The position numbers were made by a program, and so were the translations under genes. The notes under the pieces were generated by a model. It saw only the letters and a program-made list of their open reading frames with translations. It made no database searches and had not been told where the DNA came from. 33,811 nucleotides of DNA from NCBI GenBank assembly GCA_005777805.1, contig SXLG01000049.1, forward strand, positions 1-33,811, written 5' to 3'. Source of the DNA: Pseudomonadota bacterium. Lineage in GTDB: Bacteria > Desulfobacterota > Binatia > UBA12015. Below, in pieces: positions 7,801 to 16,538 of the stretch (its first letter is position 1; every line of letters starts with the position of its first letter).

Positions 7801-9927
7801 ATGGTTACGCTGTTCGTGGCACTTGCGGCTGCGGCGATGCTGGTGTGTCCGGTCGTGGCTTGGGCGCATCGCGACACGCCCGATCCGCCGCCCAACGAAC
7901 TCACCGATCAGATTGTCCTACGCAAGCTCGCGGCGAAGTCCGATCAGGACGACGGCATCAACGGTCTCTCCGAATATTGCATCCACGCCAAGACCACTCA
8001 CCCCGAGCATTCCGAGGGCAGCGGTGAGTACGTCAACTGCCCGACGGTGAACTGGGATTGGACGGATCCGCAGTCGGGCCAGACCTTCGAGACCCTCGGT
8101 GAGATCCCGCTCCTCGGCAAGGGCGGCTACGGCGGCGGGAGCTGGAACGGCGACTTCCACCACGAGTGCGAGGCCACGGCCGCGTGGACGCTCAACGTCG
8201 ACCTGACCGAATCCAATTCCATCGAGCTTGCCGACATCCTCAAGAAGATCGGCGAGGCGCTCGCGAAAGCCACGCTGCCCGTGCCCACGGCACAGGCGCA
8301 GTCGATCAAGCTTGCCGGCGAAGCCGCCAAGGTCGTGGCCGATATCCTCGAGAGCCTGTTCTCCGGGATCGAGGATCTGGGCAAGGCCAACCCGCAGTGG
8401 CCCGAGGGCGAGGGCGATCCCACCGGCGATGTCGAGCGGACGCCGCAGAACGACCCGGACAACACCGACCTCGGGCACTTCAAGCTCGAGGCGGTAAAGC
8501 ATATTGCCTTGCGCTCCCAGGAGTGCACGCCGACGCCTACTCCGATCCCCACCTCAGTGCCCACGCCCGGCGTGACACCCACGCCTGCTCCGAGCCCCGC
8601 GCCCACGCCAGGGCCGACACCCGGCGTGACGCCCTCTCCGGCGCCAACCCTCTCGTCGCCCCCGACCCCCACCCCGGTGCCGACACCGACCCCATCACCG
8701 GAAGGCTCGCCGATGTTCGAGGGGACCCCCTTCGGAGCGCAGGCTCTCGCGGGACCGGAGTCCGTCTTCGCGACAGCGCTCGCCGCGAGCGGCGGCGAGT
8801 TCTGCTTCGCGGACGCGAGCCACGTACTGTCGCGCAGCTCGGTGGTGGCCGACCCCGCCTGGGTTCTCCTGGCGACGGCGGCCAGCGAGATCGCCGGGGT
8901 GGGAGCCCTGCCGGAGGGTGCGCCAGCCCCGCCACCGGCCGTGATCAACTTGATGCGCAAGAATCTGCGCCGTCTCGTCGCCGCGCTCGGCCGCCTTGCG
9001 GCGGCAACCGAGGTTGCCGAGGCCGAGACGCCGGGCAGCGGCGTCGATCCGATCGCCGCGGCGTTCGCCGCGCAGCGGCTGGGCGAGGGGGACGTGCTGC
9101 GCGACGCGGCGGTCTTCGAAGGTGACGACGCCAAACTCGCCATGGCCCTGGCGAAGTACGAGGAGGCCTTCGACGAGGTGAGTGCGGTGCTCCATCCTTC
9201 CTGCGCACCAGCGCTCGCACGTGGGCCCGTTGCCCCGGAGGCCTTCGAGTGCGGCGAGGCCCTCTTCGCTGCCTGGCGGGACGGGTTCACGGCAGAGGCG
9301 AGCTGCCTGCGGCGTTGCGAACGCTCGGCCCACCGCCGCGGCGAGAACAGACTCTGCGCTTCCACGTGCAGTCGCGATGCGCAGGTGGCGAGAATCCTCG
9401 GCGTCGGCGTAGATGCGGCCGGCGACGCGTGCCCGGCGACGACCGCGCCGGACTGCATCGAGGTTCCGCTCGGGGAGACGCGGGCTGCCGTCATGGCGTC
9501 GCTGGCGGACGGGATCAGTGAGGAGATCTTCTGTGCGGATGACCCCCTCCCGGCCGACGGCGGAGCTCCCTCACCGCAGGGCGCCTACGAAGGTCTCGAC
9601 CCCGTCGCGCGTGCGACCTTCCGCTGCGAACTCGCCGTGGCCACCAACGGGGCCCGCTTGCTGCGGATGCGCGCGGTCTGCCTTGCCGACTGCGAGGCGG
9701 GCGTCCAGCACGAAACCCTCGCCGCGCCGCTTTCGTGTCCCTCGACCTGTGACCAGAAGGAGGCCTTCGCAAGCGCCTTCGAGCGAGTCCGTTCGCGCAT
9801 CGAGCGCGCCTGCGACGGCGTCGCCCCGGCATGTCTCGATCCCCTGCTCGCGGGCGATGCTCTGCTTGAGCGAGTGCGGGGCCTTGCCGATCGGCTCGCC
9901 GAGGCGACCCACTGCGCCGACGGTTGA
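7801..9927 (+). CDS. Secreted protein of unknown function with Thr/Pro linker and Cys-rich C-terminal region
   Basis: 708 aa. The start at ATG 7801 follows GGAGG by 5 bases and begins a clean signal peptide ([22 protein letters not shown]). The N-terminal domain (~23-240) has scattered Cys and a Trp-rich stretch ([26 protein letters not shown]). A linker of about 60 residues rich in TPTP/SPAP (~242-304) leads to a mostly helical C-terminal part (~305-708) with many Cys pairs ([41 protein letters not shown]). No catalytic motif or membrane anchor is seen. The export signal and linker imply an extracellular or surface location. I do not recognise the family. It is monocistronic as far as spacing shows and converges on the amidohydrolase gene. 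Confidence 0.82.
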   Translation: MVTLFVALAAAAMLVCPVVAWAHRDTPDPPPNELTDQIVLRKLAAKSDQDDGINGLSEYCIHAKTTHPEHSEGSGEYVNCPTVNWDWTDPQSGQTFETLGEIPLLGKGGYGGGSWNGDFHHECEATAAWTLNVDLTESNSIELADILKKIGEALAKATLPVPTAQAQSIKLAGEAAKVVADILESLFSGIEDLGKANPQWPEGEGDPTGDVERTPQNDPDNTDLGHFKLEAVKHIALRSQECTPTPTPIPTSVPTPGVTPTPAPSPAPTPGPTPGVTPSPAPTLSSPPTPTPVPTPTPSPEGSPMFEGTPFGAQALAGPESVFATALAASGGEFCFADASHVLSRSSVVADPAWVLLATAASEIAGVGALPEGAPAPPPAVINLMRKNLRRLVAALGRLAAATEVAEAETPGSGVDPIAAAFAAQRLGEGDVLRDAAVFEGDDAKLAMALAKYEEAFDEVSAVLHPSCAPALARGPVAPEAFECGEALFAAWRDGFTAEASCLRRCERSAHRRGENRLCASTCSRDAQVARILGVGVDAAGDACPATTAPDCIEVPLGETRAAVMASLADGISEEIFCADDPLPADGGAPSPQGAYEGLDPVARATFRCELAVATNGARLLRMRAVCLADCEAGVQHETLAAPLSCPSTCDQKEAFASAFERVRSRIERACDGVAPACLDPLLAGDALLERVRGLADRLAEATHCADG

Positions 9928-10289
9928 TCGGCCACGGCGCCCGAGCGGAGTGCCCGCGTGTCCGGCCGGGAGAGGCAGCCGCGGAGGATCGGCCGCGTCG
10001 TGGCCGCGACGGCCAGGTAGCGCTACACACATGTTGCGCGATCCGCAGAGTTCGCGCGCTGATGCGCCGAAGCCACATCCCTCCGCCAGCACGGGGTGAC
10101 GGATCGCGCACGCCTGCGCCACTCGCGGCATCCTTCTGCGGAGGCCCGACCCCGGGGCAGGCAGGCAAGCGCCCTTCGGGGAGGGGCAGCTTCAGAGGGA
10201 CAGGTGTGTCGCCTGCACGGCCGCGGCATCACGTAGAGCCGAGCCGCGTTGCCGCTGAGCAGCACGCGCGCAGGCGTGTGGCCCGATCC
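9928..10289. other. Convergent intergenic region with a duplicated gene tail
   Basis: 362 bases between two convergent stop codons. Apart from the duplicated amidohydrolase tail at 10224-10271 no gene is evident. Several GC-rich stems could be drawn, but none is clean enough to call a terminator. Confidence 0.45.
10224..10271 (-). pseudogene. Duplicated C-terminal tail of an amidohydrolase gene
   Basis: The minus strand encodes ARVLLSGNAARLYVMP, closely matching HVIFCGNAARLYGFR at the end of the intact amidohydrolase immediately upstream (its stop is at 10290). Roughly 14 codons are shared at DNA and protein level, in the same orientation and about 65 bases further along. There is no start of its own. 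It is either the last trace of a second tandem amidohydrolase or a small slip duplication of the gene end. Confidence 0.6.
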
Positions 10290-11408
10290 TCAGCGGAAGC
10301 CGTAGAGCCGCGCTGCGTTGCCGCAAAAGATCACGTGCTTCTCCGCGGCCGGCACGCCGGCGCTCATCTCGTTGATGAGCCAGCGCGAATTCGGCCAGTC
10401 GTTGATGTGGTGTGGAAAGTCACTCGCCCACATCATGTTCTGCAGGCCGACCGCGTGGCGGTTCTGAATGCCGTAGGGATCGCGGATGATGCCGAGAACC
10501 CAGTTTTGACGGAAGTAGTCGCTGGGCAGTCGTTCGAGGTGAACGCCGGTCCAGAAGCGGTTGCGACGGTAACGATCGTCCATCTCGCCGAGCAGGTAGG
10601 GTACCCAGCCGGCCCCCGCTTCCGCGCCAACGAAACGCAGGCCGGGGAAGCGCTGGCAGACGCCGTGAAAAATGCCGTCGGCGATCAGCCGCGGCATGGC
10701 CGAGAGCGTCGTCGCGAGACTTGCGAGGTGCGTCGGGCCACCCCGCGCCACGCCGGTCCGCGCGCGCTTCTGGCCGGCGACAGCGAGCGAGATGTGGAGA
10801 TGCACGGGAATCCCGAGCCGCTCACAGGCGGCCCAGAACGGGTCGTCATCGGGCGAGAGTGCCGCGCCACCGCTCGGCCAGGTGCTGAGCGAGGCCCCGC
10901 AGGTGCCGAGCGCCTGGGTGCGCACGAGTTTGGCGATCATGCCGTCCACGCCGAGGGCGGGCATCTGCGCAATGGCCCCCAGACGGTCTGCATGGCCGCC
11001 GCAGAAGGACTTCAAGACCCAATCGTTGTACGCCTGGATTCCTGCAAGATGAAATTCAGGGTCCGTGTTGCTCATGAAATAGAGCATGGTGCGTTGCGGT
11101 GGATAGATGATCGCCGCGTCGACACCGTCGCGGTCCATCAGCTCGAGACGTCCCTCGGGCTCCCACAGACCGCGGTGCAGGTCGGCATAGCGCACGCCTG
11201 TCCAGCGGAGCTTCTCGGGAGGAGTGGCCATCACCGTCACGAGGCCGAGCGGCTCGAGGTTCTCGCCGAGCAGCCAGGCGTCGCCACCGTCTTCGTCGGC
11301 GACGAGACGGGGCGCCGCGTCACGGAAGCGGGCGGGCAGCCAGCGCTCCCAGAGATGCGGCGGTTCGATGATATGCTGGTCGGCGTCGATGATGTGGTAA
11401 GCGCGCAC
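10290..11408 (-). CDS. Metal-dependent amidohydrolase family protein (Amidohydro_2)
   Basis: 372 aa from GTG 11408, supported by AGGGGGA 7 bases upstream; the frame is open further upstream but without protein-like sequence. Metal-site motifs in order: IIDADQHIIEP at residues ~6-16, PVHLHISLA in the middle, FVGAEAGAGWVPYLL, and WASDFPHHINDWPNS near the end. The C-terminal CGNAARLYGF is a signature of this family. Members hydrolyse C-N or C-C bonds or decarboxylate aromatic acids (the ACMSD/gamma-resorcylate type); the substrate here cannot be named. No signal peptide, so cytoplasmic. A leftover copy of its last codons lies just downstream. Confidence 0.87.
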   Translation of the reverse strand: MRAYHIIDADQHIIEPPHLWERWLPARFRDAAPRLVADEDGGDAWLLGENLEPLGLVTVMATPPEKLRWTGVRYADLHRGLWEPEGRLELMDRDGVDAAIIYPPQRTMLYFMSNTDPEFHLAGIQAYNDWVLKSFCGGHADRLGAIAQMPALGVDGMIAKLVRTQALGTCGASLSTWPSGGAALSPDDDPFWAACERLGIPVHLHISLAVAGQKRARTGVARGGPTHLASLATTLSAMPRLIADGIFHGVCQRFPGLRFVGAEAGAGWVPYLLGEMDDRYRRNRFWTGVHLERLPSDYFRQNWVLGIIRDPYGIQNRHAVGLQNMMWASDFPHHINDWPNSRWLINEMSAGVPAAEKHVIFCGNAARLYGFR

Positions 11409-11802
11409 GCGAAGATCCCCCTGTCTGGAGGCGAGACGAGCGGAGCAAGTCAGGTGCCCGCGCAGCGGCGCGACCTGTGGCGATCGCGCAGCGGATCGTT
11501 CCGAAGCGTGCGAAGCCGGCAGCCGCGCCGTTGTCGGATGCGGCAAGCCGCTTGAGGTGATCTGCCACCGGCGTCGACGTGGCGAGGACGGGCCGGGCGT
11601 CCGTGCCGCAGCGCTGCGCAGCATCGCCCGGCGCGGGTGACCAGGCGTTGCCGTGCGGGGTCGAGGCTTGGTCCACATCGCGCCGGGATACGAACCGCCG
11701 CCGGCGCCCACGCCAGACGAAGGGGTGCGAGGTCGAGGCTGGGCTCGCTGCGCGCTCCGGCTCGCGTGTGGGCGGCTGGCCTCCGGCCCGGTGCGAGTCG
11801 CC
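11409..11802. other. Intergenic region between amidohydrolase and pdxH
   Basis: 394 bases, with both flanking genes on the minus strand. It should contain the amidohydrolase promoter, but no clear promoter motif is visible. The open frames here have no family resemblance, and nothing else was recognised. Confidence 0.4.
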
Positions 11803-12390
11803 TCAAGGCTGGAGGAGTTGGATCCTCCAGCCGCGCGTGGTGCGGCTGAAGAGTTCGCGATGATGCAGGCGGCCGCGCTTCTGTGTCCAGAATTCGATCG
11901 AGCACGGCTCGATCACATAGCCGAGCCAGGCCGGTGGACGCGGGATCCCGTGGCGGGCGTAGCGCTGGGCCAGTGCATCGCGTCGGGCGACCAGCAGTTC
12001 ACGCGCGCGCAGTGGCGCGCTCTGAATGGAAGCGGCGGCAGAGAGTCGGCTGACACGCGGCCGTGTAGACCAGTATTCGTCGGCAACGGCGGCCGGCAGG
12101 GGCTGTGCCATGCCCTCGACGCGTATCTGGCGGCCGGTGGCTCCCCAGCGCAGCGTCGCGGCGATCTTCGGGCTCCGCGCGAGTTCCACACCCTTGCGAC
12201 TCCGGGAGTCGGTGAAGAACACGAGTCCGGCCGGGGAGAGACTCTTCAAGAGGACGTAACGCAACGAGGGCATGCCGTCGGCCCCGACCGTGGCGATGCA
12301 CATCGCGTTGGGCTGCTTCTCGCCGGCACGGGCGGCAGCGTCATGCCATTGTTGGATGCGGCGAAACGGGTCGGGTGCGGTCCGGCGCAT
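11803..12390 (-). CDS. pdxH: Pyridoxamine/pyridoxine 5'-phosphate oxidase
   Basis: 195 aa, close to the usual ~200-220. It would oxidise PNP or PMP to pyridoxal 5'-phosphate using FMN and oxygen in the cytoplasm. Diagnostic stretches: NAMCIATVGADGMPSLRYVLLKS, GLVFFTDSRSRKGVELA, AATLRWGATGRQIRVEG, and the C-terminal PxxWLGYVIEPCSIEFWTQKRGRLHHRELF ending WRIQLLQP. ATG 12390 has GGAGAAGAAGG just upstream. It starts 23 bases after the GNAT stop, so the two are probably co-transcribed. A perfect 10-bp inverted repeat spans its last codons. Some short PNPOx-like flavoproteins have other substrates, but the full C-terminal signature favours PdxH. Confidence 0.92.
   Translation of the reverse strand: MRRTAPDPFRRIQQWHDAAARAGEKQPNAMCIATVGADGMPSLRYVLLKSLSPAGLVFFTDSRSRKGVELARSPKIAATLRWGATGRQIRVEGMAQPLPAAVADEYWSTRPRVSRLSAAASIQSAPLRARELLVARRDALAQRYARHGIPRPPAWLGYVIEPCSIEFWTQKRGRLHHRELFSRTTRGWRIQLLQP
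11807..11832 (-). terminator. Perfect inverted repeat at the 3' end of pdxH
   Basis: Positions 11807-11816 pair perfectly with 11823-11832 around a 6-base loop. The hairpin lies within the last codons of pdxH, ending one base before its stop codon. No U-run follows, so termination is possible but unproven. Confidence 0.45.
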
Positions 12391-12413
12391 GCCTTCTTCT
12401 CCCTCGGGTTCGG

Positions 12414-13235
12414 TCAGGACTTGGGTTGCGGCCCCAGCAGGGTGGCCGGAACGAGGATCTTGTAGCGGCCAGGTGTGCCGAACCCCAGACGGGCATAGAC
12501 GGGCACGCCCATGGGGGAAGCCTGAAGGTTGGCGAAGAGCAGCCCGCGGCGGAAACCTTCCTCGACCACGGCAGCGGTGGCACACGCGGCGTAGCCGCGG
12601 CCGAACCGGTCCGGGCGCGTGCCGACCCAGCCGACACCCGCCACCAGATGCGATGCATAGAGGGTTGCGCAAGCGACGGCCTCGCCGCCGTGCCATGCGA
12701 CGAAGCCCTGGACGGAATCGTTGCGCAGGCTCGCGGGTCGCGAGAAGAATGCGCGCACGGTGTCGAGGGGCACGCCGTAGACGTTGAAAGCGTGGGCTGC
12801 GACCTCGGCATAGGCGGTGACGTCGGATTCGGTCTCGACGGGCCGCACCTCCAGGCCGGCGACCGGTGGCGGGGGCCGGAAGCCAGCCCGATCGACGGTC
12901 ATCGCCGGCGCCGAGAAAGCCGTGGCGAAGCCGCGCTCGAGCAACTGCTTCTCCAACTCACCATCGGCGTGGCCGCGCAGGTAAAGGGCGAAGCGCGTTC
13001 TGCCCCGGGCCGTGTAGACGTCGTGCACGGCGCGGCAGAGTTCGTCGGGGTCGACTGCCGCGCGGATCATGCCGAGGTTGTGGATCGCATCGCCGCGGGG
13101 CGTCCAGAGGAGGGTGACGCCGTCGCGCTCGACGACCTCGCCGTGCTCGACGTGGCGGGTATGCTCGGCCTGAGCAAACACGCAATTCGCGTCCATCCGT
13201 TCGAGGAACTCGCGGGGCGGGATCTGTGCGGGCAT
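12414..13235 (-). CDS. GNAT-family N-acetyltransferase, probably two-domain
   Basis: 273 aa. The C-terminal half is a GNAT acyltransferase: the acetyl-CoA loop reads VGTRPDRFGRGYAACATAAVVEEGFRRG, preceded by the beta-4 strand AVACATLYASHLVAGVGWV and followed by ASPMGVPVYARLGFGTPGRYKILV. The N-terminal ~120 residues, including LYLRGHADGELEKQLLERGFATAF, look like a degenerate GNAT or pre-domain seen in larger members. The substrate is unknown. It is first in a two-gene run with pdxH and is divergent from the dienelactone hydrolase gene 300 bases away. Confidence 0.85.
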   Translation of the reverse strand: MPAQIPPREFLERMDANCVFAQAEHTRHVEHGEVVERDGVTLLWTPRGDAIHNLGMIRAAVDPDELCRAVHDVYTARGRTRFALYLRGHADGELEKQLLERGFATAFSAPAMTVDRAGFRPPPPVAGLEVRPVETESDVTAYAEVAAHAFNVYGVPLDTVRAFFSRPASLRNDSVQGFVAWHGGEAVACATLYASHLVAGVGWVGTRPDRFGRGYAACATAAVVEEGFRRGLLFANLQASPMGVPVYARLGFGTPGRYKILVPATLLGPQPKS

Positions 13236-13534
13236 GTCGCGACGAGCCTAGCCCATTTTCGGCGCGAACCCCGCCCCGCGAAACGGCGTCCGGCAAGACA
13301 CCTGGACGGGGGCGGCGGAGCGGTCGCCGCCGCCGGCTCGTCCGCCCCCGAGCATGGCCATCGTGGAAGCACTGGCCCCACGCGCAGGGAATGTCGCTGA
13401 TCCTTCGGGATGTCCGCTTGTTGACCTTTATGCGGGGCTGCCCTTGGCCGTTGAGGTTCCGATGAGGGTGCCCTGCCGAGAGCCCCACGCTCAGGGAATT
13501 GTGCGATCTTCCCGGCCCGTATACGGAGGCGACC
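13236..13534. other. Divergent promoter region, GNAT/pdxH versus dienelactone hydrolase
   Basis: 299 bases between divergent starts. TTGACC at 13421-13426 could be a -35 for the rightward gene, but no matching -10 is found. No gene or repeat was recognised. Confidence 0.4.
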
Positions 13535-14269
13535 ATGGCCAACATCACGGCGGAGAATGTCGTCTACACGGCCGGCGCCACCACCCTGCGCGGCACCCTC
13601 GCGGTGGACGCAGAGCGCAGCGGCCCGCGTCCGGCGGTGATCGTGGTGCACGAGTGGTGGGGTCTCAATGACTATATTCGTGGTCGTGCGTGTCAGCTCG
13701 CCGAACTCGGCTACGTCGCCCTCGCCGTGGACATGTACGGCGAGGGCCGTACCGCCGACGATCCGGGGGGCGCGAGCGCGCTCATGATGGCGGTGCTCCA
13801 GGACATCAAGCTCGGCGAGGAACGCTTCGCCGCAGCAGTCGATCTGCTGCGGGCGCGTCAGGACGTCGCCCCGGGCCGGATCGCCGCCATCGGTTACTGC
13901 TTCGGCGGCGCGATGGTGCTGCACGCGGCCCGGAAGGGCGTGCCGCTGCGCGCCGTGGTGAGCTTTCACGGGTCTCTGGGATCGTTTCACAAGCCTGCTC
14001 CGGGAGAGGTGAAAGCCCGCGTGCTCGTCTGCCACGGCGGCGGCGACGCCCTCGTTCCCGAGGCGGATGTCAAGGCATTCGAGGCCGAAATGATTGCCGC
14101 GCGAGCCGACTACCGGATCGAATCCTACCCCGGAGCGCCGCATAGCTTCACGAATCCCGAGGCGACCGAGAAAGGGACTCGTTACGGTCTGCCGGTGGCA
14201 TACGACGGCGCTGCCGACGCGCGCTCGTGGGCTTCGATGCAGGCTCTCCTCGGAGAAGTCTTCGCCTGA
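13535..14269 (+). CDS. Dienelactone hydrolase family protein (alpha/beta hydrolase)
   Basis: 244 aa. The alpha/beta-hydrolase triad is visible: nucleophile Cys122 in GYCFGG, Asp171 in GGGDALVP and His203 in PGAPHSFTN. VVHEWWGLN (~38-45) carries the conserved Glu of the DLH family. Family knowledge: DLHs open dienelactones in chloroaromatic degradation, but many genomic members act on other esters, so the substrate is open. ATG 13535 has GGAGG 8 bases upstream. No signal peptide. It converges on the methyltransferase gene with a 26-base gap. Confidence 0.93.
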   Translation: MANITAENVVYTAGATTLRGTLAVDAERSGPRPAVIVVHEWWGLNDYIRGRACQLAELGYVALAVDMYGEGRTADDPGGASALMMAVLQDIKLGEERFAAAVDLLRARQDVAPGRIAAIGYCFGGAMVLHAARKGVPLRAVVSFHGSLGSFHKPAPGEVKARVLVCHGGGDALVPEADVKAFEAEMIAARADYRIESYPGAPHSFTNPEATEKGTRYGLPVAYDGAADARSWASMQALLGEVFA

Positions 14270-14295
14270 CGGCGGTTCCAGCCCGGGCGCGGACT

Positions 14296-14979
14296 TCAGG
14301 CTTCCGGGCGGCGCGCGGACCACAGAACGAGCGGCCCGAAGACCGTTCGGCGGCGCCCGGTCTCGCGCACGTCCGTGAAGCCGGCATCTCGCATGAACCC
14401 CGGCAGGCGACCGTAGTAGTTGTCGTCGGTCGTCTCGCGACCGTCGAGCAAGCGCACGCCCTGAAATGCGAGCCACATCGGGAGATCCTGCGGGTCGCCC
14501 CAGTCGGCGACGTGCAGCTCGCCACCCGGCCGGAGCAGGGCGTGTGCTGCGGCCAGCGTGCGCGCCTTGGTGCGGGTCGTCAGATGGTGCAGCACGAGAC
14601 TCGTCAACACGCGGTCGAAGGAAGCCGGGGGGAAGGGCAGATCCGACGCGAGGCCCCGAATCAGACCGACGTGTCCCGGTGCACCCGTGAGCTTGGCGCG
14701 GGCCCGCGCGAGCATCGCGCGATCACCGTCGATGCCCCAGGCCAGGGCCGCGGGACAGCGTTCGATCACGAGCCCGAGCAGCGTGCCCGTGCCACAGCCG
14801 ATGTCGAGGACGCGCTGGCCGGGGCGGAGGCCCGCCTGCTCGACCAGATCGCGCCGCATATCGTCTTCGGGCAGCCAGAGGGCGGCAAGCGGATCGTAGA
14901 AGCTCGTCAGCCATCGGAAACCAAGGGCGGGGACGTAGCGCTCCCGGGCGGGCGGCTCGCTTTTGATTGTCGGCTCCAT
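14296..14979 (-). CDS. Class I SAM-dependent methyltransferase
   Basis: 227 aa from ATG 14979, chosen because GGAGAG lies 9 bases upstream; an in-frame ATG at 15030 lacks one. Motif I is VLDIGCGTG (~57-65), the acidic residue after strand 2 is in WGIDGD, and the post-motif segment FDRVLTSLVLHHL is typical of UbiE/Methyltransf_11 enzymes, as is LLRPGGELHVADWG. The substrate is unknown. It is the last gene of the minus-strand run from 18199, 86 bases after the universal stress gene, so co-transcription is possible but less sure than for the others. Confidence 0.9.
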   Translation of the reverse strand: MEPTIKSEPPARERYVPALGFRWLTSFYDPLAALWLPEDDMRRDLVEQAGLRPGQRVLDIGCGTGTLLGLVIERCPAALAWGIDGDRAMLARARAKLTGAPGHVGLIRGLASDLPFPPASFDRVLTSLVLHHLTTRTKARTLAAAHALLRPGGELHVADWGDPQDLPMWLAFQGVRLLDGRETTDDNYYGRLPGFMRDAGFTDVRETGRRRTVFGPLVLWSARRPEA

Positions 14980-15065
14980 ATCGATGTTCTCTCCGTCTCC
15001 ACCCACAGGGTACCACGGCCCTGACGCCATGATACTCGGGCCGGGGGTGCTGCGGGTGCCGCGAG

Positions 15066-15524
15066 TCAGCTCGCGCCGCGCGAGGGCACGATCACGATCG
15101 GGCGGTCGAGCTGGGCCGGTAATGCTGTGGCGACGCTCCCGAGAATCAGATCACGCCACCCCGAGCCGCCGTGCGAGCCGATGACCACCAGGGCTGCGTC
15201 ATGTTCACGGGCCGCGGCCAGCAGGGCTTCGGTCGGCGTGTCCTCGACCAGATAGGTGGTGAACTCGACCCCGGCTTCGGCGAGGGGTCGCGCCCAGTCG
15301 CTCTCGAGTTCGCGCCGGTGTCGTTCGCGAATCGCGGGGAAGTCGACCGGTGCACGGGGCGTCGGCGTCTTCTCCAACTCGGCCAGTGGCTCGAAGGCGA
15401 AGATCAGGACGACCCGAGCGCCGAGCCTCGACGCGAGACCGGCGGCCCAGCGGACGGCGAAATGCGATTCGGGTGAGCCATCTGTGCCGACGACGATCGT
15501 TTCGCGCGGATCGGGCATGTTCAT
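15066..15524 (-). CDS. Universal stress protein, UspA family
   Basis: 152 aa, one Usp domain. It begins TIVVGTDGSPESHFAVRWAAGLA and ends with the ATP-binding type signature VVIGSHGGSGWRDLILGSVATAL followed by IVIVPSR. Its ATG overlaps the stop of the TerC-like gene as ATGA, so translation is coupled; a second in-frame ATG lies two codons later. The physiological role of such single-domain proteins (stress survival, nucleotide sensing) cannot be narrowed from sequence. Confidence 0.94.
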   Translation of the reverse strand: MNMPDPRETIVVGTDGSPESHFAVRWAAGLASRLGARVVLIFAFEPLAELEKTPTPRAPVDFPAIRERHRRELESDWARPLAEAGVEFTTYLVEDTPTEALLAAAREHDAALVVIGSHGGSGWRDLILGSVATALPAQLDRPIVIVPSRGAS

Positions 15525-16516
15525 CCCTCCCGGGTTGGGTCAGAAGCCTCGAGGGCGCGGGTGGCCCGCAGCGAGGTGACGACGGTCACTGTCAGTACCG
15601 TGGCGATGAAGCCGAGCGAGGCCCAGATGTCGATGTGGTAATGGAACCAGTAACCGACGATCATCTTGATGCCGACAAACATCAGAATCGCAGCGAGCCC
15701 GCGGCTCAGGTGTACCAGCCGCTCCGAGGCGCCGAGCAGCACGAAGTAGAGCGCCCGCAGGCCGAGGATGGCAAAGGCGTTGGAGGCGAACACGACGAAG
15801 GTCGAGCGGCTGATGGCGAGGATCGCGGGAATCGAATCGACCGCGAACACGACGTCCGAGGTCTCCACCATCACCAGCACGACGAAGAGCGGTGTCGCGA
15901 AGAGCCGCCGGCCGCGACGGACGAAGAAATGGTGCCCCTCGAAGTCGGCGGTCACGGGGATCGTCCGCCGCACGATCCGCAGCACCGGGTTGTGCTCGGG
16001 ATGGACCTCCTCGTCCGGATTGCGGGCGATCCGCGCCGCCGTGAAGACAAGGATTCCGCCGAACACAAGGTTCAGCCATTCGAGCCTGTTGAGCAGCGCG
16101 ATGCCGCCGGCGATGAAGGCAAACCGCAGCACCAATGCCCCGAAGATCCCCCAGAAGAGCACGCGGCGCTGGAGGGCCTTGGGCACGTTGAAATACGAGA
16201 GGATCACCGCCCAGACGAAGACGTTGTCGGCCGAGAGGCATTCCTCGACGAGCCAGCCGACGGCGTACTGGCCCGCCGCATCGGCCCCGAGCCCGATCCA
16301 GATCACGACCGTGAAGCTGAGTGCGATCGCGATCCACACTGCACTCGCGATCACGGCCTCGCGCATCGAGACCTCGTGATCGTCGCGGTTGCGCAGCAGG
16401 TCGACCAGAATCAAGATCGAGATCAGGACGAGGAGTCCCGCCCACGCCCACGGAGGCGCGACGATGTCGGCCCCAGGGACGCCGGCAGCGGCTGCATGAG
16501 TAGCGGTTGCGGTCAT
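15521..16516 (-). CDS. TerC/Alx family integral membrane protein (probable metal exporter)
   Basis: 331 aa with about eight or nine hydrophobic segments. Family hallmarks are VEECLSADNVFVWAVIL and VVLVMVETSDVVFAVDSIPAIL, where buried acidic residues probably bind metal, and ALYFVLLG. Family knowledge: Alx/TerC proteins export Mn(II) and contribute to tellurite or pH resistance. ATG 16516 gives an N-terminus just before the first membrane segment; an in-frame ATG at 16555 would overlap the upstream gene. It starts 22 bases after the acyl-CoA dehydrogenase stop and overlaps the Usp start by 4 bases. I saw no yybP-ykoY type leader. Confidence 0.92.
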   Translation of the reverse strand: MTATATHAAAAGVPGADIVAPPWAWAGLLVLISILILVDLLRNRDDHEVSMREAVIASAVWIAIALSFTVVIWIGLGADAAGQYAVGWLVEECLSADNVFVWAVILSYFNVPKALQRRVLFWGIFGALVLRFAFIAGGIALLNRLEWLNLVFGGILVFTAARIARNPDEEVHPEHNPVLRIVRRTIPVTADFEGHHFFVRRGRRLFATPLFVVLVMVETSDVVFAVDSIPAILAISRSTFVVFASNAFAILGLRALYFVLLGASERLVHLSRGLAAILMFVGIKMIVGYWFHYHIDIWASLGFIATVLTVTVVTSLRATRALEASDPTREG

Positions 16517-16538
16517 CTTGTCGTGTTTCTCCCCGAAC

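Noticed and set aside
8522..8712. Short CCGACxCC-type repeats that could suggest a CRISPR or non-coding repeat
   Set aside because: They are in frame and encode the Thr/Pro linker of the secreted protein; there are no spacers.
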